From Amanita rubescens (Eukaryota; Basidiomycota; Agaricomycetes; Agaricales; Amanitaceae): DNA of 52,252 nucleotides. The stretch lies in NCBI GenBank assembly GCA_015039365.1, contig WION01000369.1:1-52252 (forward strand), read 5' to 3'. The notes below the pieces were generated by a model, which did no database searches, was not told where the DNA came from, and saw only the letters and a program-made list of their open reading frames with translations. Position numbers and translations under genes: made by a program. Of this stretch, positions 45,325-52,252 are shown piece by piece (within the stretch, counting starts at the first letter, position 1; the number at the start of each line of letters is the position of its first letter).

Positions 45325-47509
45325 ATGGCTGAACAAAACGCACCAGTGATTATTCTTGGATTATTTGCATATCTACCCTTGACGCTAACTTGTGGGGTAC
45401 CTAGACTGAGCCCATAAAGGATGGTCAACACTGGACCACAGTACGAGAACTGTGGATGCGGAAAGATAAGGAGCAGTGCGACAGCTGGAAGGATGAAGTC
45501 CAGAACATTTTGATCTTCGTGAGTCACCTTTCGGGCCAGTCGGTCGTTTACTGACACCGCATTCATACCAGTCCGGTTTATTCTCTGCCATCGTGACTGC
45601 TTTTCTAATCGAATCACAGAAGGCTCTCCGACCGGATCCCGCTCAGGAAAGCGTTCAGCTCTTGAGGCAGATTGCCGCCCAGTCTGCGGGCCAAACCTTG
45701 GTTGGCACAGGGAGTGAACCTAGAATCGACCACACCATCAGTGTCTGCGTGAATATCTTCTGGTTCCTCAGCCTGGTGCTCAGTCTCACGGTTGCGCTCA
45801 TAGGGATCGTCTCTCTCCAATGGATACGAACTCACATGAGCACTCTGAGCGATGGATCCGAATCCCTCGGCTTCAGCCACATGCACTCTCTCGGCCTCCA
45901 GAAGTCGTATATCCCTCTCATATTTACTTCTCTTCCGGTTATTCTCATTCTGGGCCTCACCTTCTTTCTTGTTGGCCTTGTCGTGTTCCTTTTCGAACTC
46001 AGTTGGCCCGTCGCAACTCCTGTCGCCATCGCCATTGGGTTTACATTTCTGTTCCTCCTTACCACAACTCTTCATCCTACACTACAATCGTCCCCTAGGG
46101 CACGGCCGAGCGACAATCCAGACCGTTTTCCATCCCCATACCGATCCCCACAGTCGCTTCTCTTCCTTCACCAGAGAGACTGGAGTTCAAGGAGCCGAAT
46201 CTGGCTTCAACGGCGCAAGGAGGACTTTGCTGTCAAGAATAAACCGCTGAGTCATTTGGAATCTATACCAGAGGACCTTGAGATGGTATTCGCATACGAT
46301 GCCATTAAAGCCCTTGTTTCAGTGAAGGAAAGTAGGTCTGCGGAAGGCGAGAAGGAAAGGACAGCATTGGCAAAGTGCCTTGGAGAGGTTCTCCCCATTC
46401 ACTTGGACCTCTTCGCTACAGGGGATCTCGCGGACCTCATTCCCTTCCTTCCACCTTCTGAATTTGTTCCTTCTGCACTGTTCTCACGCGAGAACTCGGC
46501 AACCCGAGAAGAGCTCAGCGCGGTGGCTCTCGTGCAAATTGCTACCTGCAAGGGTCGACCTTCTCAGACCTCTGCCCTCGTCGAGGCATATGTCCTCACT
46601 ACACGTTGGCTGTTCGAACGGCCCCGCACCTTCGATTCAGTTCCAAACCACCAACCACTTCATCTCATCTCCAAACCTGGTACGTCCTTCCCTAGCATCG
46701 GGTCTTGTCATAACGCTAATGTACCAAGACGAACTCTCTCCTGACGCCCATGGGGTGCTCATCGGTACCCTCACCCGTTTCTTCAGCTTCGCCGTACATT
46801 TCCATCCCGACAGTCAATGCATCAACAAGACGACGCATACGTCACCTTACACTTATTGGTTTCTGGTCCTATCCGCCGATATCCTCACCAAATGTTCACT
46901 ATCCAAGGAAATGCAGGCCAGGCATGCCTACCTCCTGACCGTGATCACTACTTACCTGAACGAAGGCAAGGGGTCCTACTACCTCTCCCTCACGGCATTG
47001 ATCTATGCCAGCGTCATTTCCAAGTCTTCAGCAATGTGCTCGTCGCCATCTGGGTGTGAATTTCTTCGCGCCGTGACGCGCCATCGTGATGGGCCCAAGG
47101 ATGATCTGCAGTCACAGTTACATAGAGCACTAAAAGCTAATGAGGTTACATGGGAACACCGTATCGATCATGCACTTGAAGCCTCGGATGCCGCATTTGT
47201 GCCCAACTCTGCCGGCGTAAACGGCACGGTGGCAGGGCGCCGTCCTCTTTCTCGTGTTTACGACAGGAATCCCACACTGGGTGAGGAAAGGGAATTAGGT
47301 GGACTATCTAGGCATCGTGGTGAGTCGCCTTCTCGAGAATGGTTTATGTTTAACTAGATTATGCAGCCACACAAGGTGCTGGTATACCCGGCTCATCTCA
47401 GCACACATCCCCGGAAGATGTCAATTCCTCTGGATCTGGGAGAAATATGGATGGCGAAGGTTATCAGGGAAATTTAGATGTCGTTATCGATGAACCGCCC
47501 TCTACATAG
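45325..47509 (+). CDS. DUF6535 family membrane protein
   Basis: The five exons are 45325-45345, 45405-45518, 45572-46679, 46729-47319 and 47367-47509 (658 aa). The N-terminus carries the DUF6535 pattern: DGQHWTTVRELWMRKDKEQ, WKDEVQNILIFSGLFSAIV and TAFLIESQKALRPDPAQES. Hydrophobic segments follow near residues 50, 110, 155 and 185 (FWFLSLVLSLTVALIGIVSLQ, TSLPVILILGLTFFLVGLVV, VAIAIGFTFLFLL), giving about four transmembrane helices. The remainder is cytoplasmic and unrecognised, ending in a Ser/Gly-rich tail. The family is widespread in mushrooms with no known function. The gene starts 80 bp after the mobile element's right target duplication, so the element now abuts its promoter. Confidence 0.83.
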
Positions 47510-47684
47510 GTGCCACCATATGTAATTTTGCTACAAGTCGGATAAAATCCACATCTCCATTTGGAATACTAATAACACGATCCGAAAACACCCGAATAGA
47601 AAATTGACGGCAAGACACGTACTCGCTCGGCTGTCACAACTCAAACGCTTATCTTAGCAGCCAAATTGCTCTGCGTCTGCGACC

Positions 47685-50600
47685 ATGATTCCAAAGGTCG
47701 CAACGCATATTCTTCACACAACTTCCCGTGCTGCTGCTGCAGTACATAACCAAACTTCCACCCTCAGGAATGTTTTTCAACTTCAAACTTCCTCAGGTAC
47801 ATCCACAGCTGCTGGTACCGGTCCTTGGAATGGAAACGGTAGCTCAAGCAGGGGAAACAGCCATGGTCCTGGCCCTGGTGGCCAAAAGCAAAATACTGGG
47901 AGCCGTTTCTACGCCGGATTTACCGTGAGTCATTCGTTGGCTTTTTTTATGCCCCCCAATTGACCCATAGCTGTATACAGGGTCCTGTCCGCGCAGTCAC
48001 CCAGGCAAATGCTGTTACGTCTCAGGATGGTACTTTTGTGCAGAACGACGATAACCAGGAGGAGCAAGCCGTCCCCCCACGTCGCGTCTCCCTTCGGGCG
48101 TCAAAAGGACACCGCATACGAAGCTCAAGTCTCTCAATGAGTCGCGTAGAAACCCTTGGAGTCCTGAAAACAGTACAGATACATGCACGGTCACGGCATG
48201 CATTTGCTCACGCGCATGACACAGCCAAGACTCCTAGAACAGTTACACGGAAATCTATACAGCATTCTCGTCGTCTTATCACACGCAGGAACTCGACTTC
48301 ATCCCAAACCTCAGATAGCACTTCCATCCGCCTCAACTCGACATACGCCGTCTCTGACGAGTCCTCTGTCGACCCTGCATCAATACCTGTTCCTCCTTCC
48401 CCATTGGCTTCCAAGATAGACTTATCCGACGCAGATCCTTCCAGCGAACAACCTCCACAGCACTTACCTGAACAAAATGCCGATGACCTTCCACCACCAT
48501 TCTACCGAGAGGAGTCCTCAGCCTACGCCGCTCTCAAAGCTGCTCGTGATTCCAATGACCCAGCCATTGTAGGAGACGTTGTTCGTCGGTTCCGCCAGAC
48601 TACTCGGAAGTCGACGATCCGAGAGTTCAACATGGCTTTAGAAGCCATCCTCCAGACACGTACTGCCGGGGAGCCTCTCACGTTGATGCTGAGGACATAC
48701 CACGACCTCCTCCGGTGCCAAATCACACCTACGGTACAGACCTACGACTCCCTCATACGTGGACTTGCAAATCGGGATTCCGAAGCGCAAATGTTCATCC
48801 GGGGTATCCAAGCTCGTCTGAACCGACAGGCTACCTTGACCGGTGAATTCGATCTGAGTGACGTATCGGCCGACAAACGGAAAATAGCTGCCCTGAATCA
48901 AGAGGAAAACTTTTCCAGTGCAATGGGTCTGTTGGAAACCGTCTTGTCCAATAGTGATGGCTCCAAACTCTCCGCCAACACGTATATTTCCCTCCTTCGT
49001 ATGTGCGCCATCCGCGGCGAGACCACTCAAGCCACACGCCTCTTTTCTCTCCTCAACAACTTACCCAATGTCCAGCCCCCTTCGTCCGCGTACAAATATA
49101 CCATTCAAGCATATGCAAACGCGGGAAATATCCAGGATGCGGAACAGGTGTTCGTCGAGTTCCGCTCTCTATGCAGGGATAACCCCGGCCACCGACGCAA
49201 CGTTCTCATAGTTTGGAACCAGATGATCGAAGGCTATTTCCAGGTGGGGATGCCTGAGAAAGCCGTCGGCCTCGTCGAAGAGATGCTCAGCAAATCGGCA
49301 GACGATCACGACGTCGTATATCCTTCTTCTATGACGTACACCTCCATTTTGAACGGGTTTTTCAGCTCGGGAGATATCGAGACAGCGTTGGTATGGTTCA
49401 ACAAGCTTTTGGAACAATCAAAAGCGCCCGATATCAACCCGCTACTTGAAAGCGAGACGGCGGTTCGTCCAGACCAGATCGCATGGAATACTATGCTCGA
49501 GGCATTGGCTAAACACGGCATGGTGGACGAGCTCAATAACGCTTTCAAACGGATGTTGTCGAACGACGACATTACGCTGGATCCCTCGCACTATACTGTC
49601 GTTTTTGCGGCCAACATGAAGCGGATTCCGACCCTTGACGTTGCCCAGGCAGAGCAGGCGCTCACCTTCCTCCTGGACAAGGTGATACCACCGAAGATGA
49701 CGAGGACCAAATATATGCTTATGTTTAATGAACTGGAAAATCAATGTATCCGTCACGGCCTGTACGAACTGGCTGTTCGCGCCATGACTCTGTTCAAAGC
49801 AAAAACATTCCGGGAGGAAGGGCCCGAAGCACCCGACAACGCAGGCCACATAACTAGGGTGCACTTCCTCAAGTTCAGCGATCTGCTGTATCGATCTTCC
49901 AAGGGCAATGTTCCATTCGATTTGGTGATAAAGCTTTGGCGGTATGCGGTTAAGATTGGTTGCACACAAGGGACTCCAGAACAGCAGATCCCGGCCATCC
50001 TTCACTCGTACGGCTTGAGCCGATCGGGTGGGGTTCTACCCAAAGTTATCAGATTGAAAGAGTGGGTAATGCTGTTCAACGCGGCTGTTCAACTACAGGC
50101 TGCCACTATGGGCGGGTACAGAGGGGTTTACGTGACTATTCCGGATGACGCGTCCCCCGGCATCGTTTCGCTCGTGGAAGATATGGAAGCGAGTGGTTTC
50201 AAGCTGACACAGTTGGACGAAGAATTAGTGAACCGGATCCTCAGAGTCGCCTTCTTCCAGTCTGGAATGGACGACCTCAACGCTATCTTAAGTCGGCTTG
50301 GGCCCGAATACAATCGCATGCTGGAAGAATTGAGGGGTGTAGATCCAAAATCTCCCATGTCGGTGTACACTTTGATTCCCGAAGAGCAATTGACACATGC
50401 TTCCTCCCCGACCTTGACTCCCGAATCGGCAAGCGATGGCGCGTTTCCTATCCCATCGTCTCGGGAGGACGCTGCTGAACAGCCCGTCCATGACCGGGAC
50501 CTCAGCGCTTCTATCAAAAATCTAATTTACCGTAACAGTTCAACAAATTTAGCCAAAGCATCCGCCGCGGCATACGCTCTCCTGATGGACGGCATTTCTA

Positions 50601-52080
50601 CCGGCCGGATACCGTACTTTGCAACGATTGGACTCCTCATCGAAAGTCTCGGCCGGTCTTGCAATTTGGATTTGATGACGAAGGCATACACCACCGCGCA
50701 CGATGCGATTAAAAGTTTTTCGTGGGACCTGCGAGTTGCTCGGGCTGGGTGGTTCGATATTGAAAACAGCATGATCATTGGGCTTGCTCATGCGCATAAA
50801 GTGGAGACCGCACACGCTTACCGTAAGCGGATTCTGGAAAATGGCGGTGCACCCTCGGCAGACGCATACGGTATCCTTATCCACACCGTCAAGGACACGA
50901 CAGACGACACCTCCAACGCCATGGCGCTCTTTGAGGAAGCGATGGAACTCAAAGTCGCGCCCAATTTGTATCTCTACAATACCATCATTTCCAAGCTTTC
51001 CAAAGCACGAAAAGCGGATTACGCGTTGAAGTTGTTCAAGGAGATGACCTCGCAAGGAATAAGGCCCTCGTCTATCACGTACGGAGCCGTTATTGGTGCT
51101 TGTGCTCGTGTAGGCGACGTGCAGAGCGCGGAAAATCTGTTTGCGGAGATGGAGAGTACGAAGAATTTTAGGCCCAGAGTTCCGCCGTACAATACTATGA
51201 TGCAGTTGTACACGACGACGAAGCCGAATAGGGAGAGGGCGTTGGTCTATTACAACAAGATGAAGCGGGCGAAGATAGCTCCTACGTCGTATACGTACAA
51301 GGTGATGTGATTTTCCCATTTCAGACTCTGGTCAGAGGTGCTAATGCGCTGGTTTAGCTCCTTATGGACGCGTATGGTGCTCTGGAACCGGTCGACATCC
51401 AAGCAATGGAGAATGTCTTCTCAGCCCTCGAACAAGACACCAAAATTCCCGTCCAAGGCGGGCACTTTGCATCCCTGATCCACGCATACGGTTGCGTCTC
51501 CAAAGACCTCCCCAAAGCCATCTCCATCTTTGACTCGATCGCATCTCATCCCCGTGCTGAACTTCCCGACGCCGTCGCCTACGAAGCCATGATCAACACG
51601 CTTGTAGCGCACAAACGGACAGATTTGATACCTCAATACGTTACCAGGATGCAAGAGCAGGGCGTGAAGATGACGGCGTATATCGCCAACTTTTTGATCA
51701 GGGGTTATGCGAATGTTGGCAATTTGGAGCAAGCGAGGGCGGTCTTTGAGAATTTGGCTGATCCCCCTGAGGGTGTGGCGGCTCCTGGGAACCACGCTCC
51801 GCATGATTCCGCTGTTGCTGAGATGGCAAGCCCGAGTGACGTTGGGGTGACTGTTTATCGGGAACCGTCGACTTGGGAGGCGATGGTCCGGGCGGAACTA
51901 GGTGCAGGCAAGAGAGAGCGGGCAACGAATCTGTTGGAGCGGTTGAAAGCTAGGTAAGACGTTGACGAAAATGTGGTATTGCGGTGTGCTGACGAATCGT
52001 TTGTCATTTGTAGAAAATACCCCGAGGCGGTGTATAACCGTATAAGCGGGATCATGGTAGATCATTCCTCGATCCTTTGA
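47685..52080 (+). CDS. Large mitochondrial pentatricopeptide-repeat protein
   Basis: The four exons are 47685-47924, 47981-51301, 51358-51953 and 52014-52080 (1407 aa). The N-terminus is Ala/Thr/Arg-rich without acidic residues (MIPKVATHILHTTSRAAAAV), as in mitochondrial presequences. A long disordered Ser/Pro/Arg-rich region follows. PPR motifs occupy the rest: ANTYISLLRMCAIRGETTQA, KYTIQAYANAGNIQDAEQVF, WNQMIEGYFQVGMPEKAVG, YTSILNGFFSSGDIETALV, WNTMLEALAKHGMVDEL and, near the end, LYNTIISKLSKARKADYALK with TYGAVIGACARVGDVQSAE. PPR proteins bind mitochondrial transcripts for processing or translation. The size suggests a Pet309/cya-5-type translation activator, but I cannot assign the target. 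Confidence 0.88.
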
Positions 52081-52252
52081 ATCGACAATGCTTGCAAAAA
52101 AGAATGACGACGCACGCACGCGTGTACGCTGCATCAAACAAGATAGAAGATGACGACTGTACGCGCATCCATCACACTCGGCCAGCGCGAAACCTGCCAT
52201 CCCGCTTCCTTAGATATGGACGCTTTCAACCCTAAAAACCGAACACGTAGCA
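52081..52252. other. Window end, no gene
   Basis: This is the 3' flank of the PPR gene; nothing further is readable. Confidence 0.5.

Noticed and set aside
45614..46075. 153-aa minus-strand frame rich in Glu and Arg
   Set aside because: It is antisense to the transmembrane part of the DUF6535 gene; composition follows from the complementary hydrophobic codons.

Overview
This is a stretch of filamentous basidiomycete chromosome, most likely from an agaricomycete. Genes are dense and on both strands, and almost all are cut by many introns of about 45 to 60 bp, including very small exons. The families present are typical of Agaricomycetes: F-box proteins, a CYP63-like P450, a CorA-like membrane protein, a HET protein, a DUF6535 protein, expanded G-domain and Spt5-like families, and DUF6589/RecQ mobile-element genes. 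Every exon model was assembled by eye from reading frame, GT-AG (sometimes GC-AG) signals and remembered family sequence. No alignment or search was run.

Left part (1-17.5 kb): an unknown gene ending in a cysteine cluster; a divergent pair of an F-box protein (-) and the proteasome ubiquitin receptor Rpn10 (+); a 15-exon cytochrome P450 (-); two tandem complete actin genes with identical ten-exon structures; a decayed phosphomannomutase; a small secreted protein; and a HET-domain protein.

Middle part (17.5-31 kb): a 13-exon CorA-like membrane protein (-) with an apparent 2-nt exon, and an Spt5-like NGN/KOW protein (+). An accessory-looking, gene-poor stretch follows. It holds a small unknown gene and a broken inverted copy of it 4 kb away, an uncertain proline-rich gene, an acidic-repeat protein with a possible nuclease signature, and a Ser/Thr-rich single-pass membrane protein.

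Housekeeping block (31-39 kb): an alpha/beta hydrolase, a Sec14 lipid-transfer protein, the ribosome-biogenesis methyltransferase Emg1/Nep1, tRNA-Leu(CAG), the mitochondrial copper chaperone Sco1, and a G1/G3/G4-motif GTPase divergent from SCO1.

Right part (39-52.3 kb): a protein kinase with a long unknown N-terminal region; a broken MAT2B-like gene; and a 2.3-kb mobile element at 42937-45237. The element has what read as identical 209-bp terminal inverted repeats and a TCTAGAG duplication. It carries two convergent genes (DUF6589-like and RecQ-like helicase), both cut off where they meet in the middle. I regard this as the most interesting object in the window. After it come a DUF6535 membrane protein and a 1407-aa mitochondrial PPR protein.
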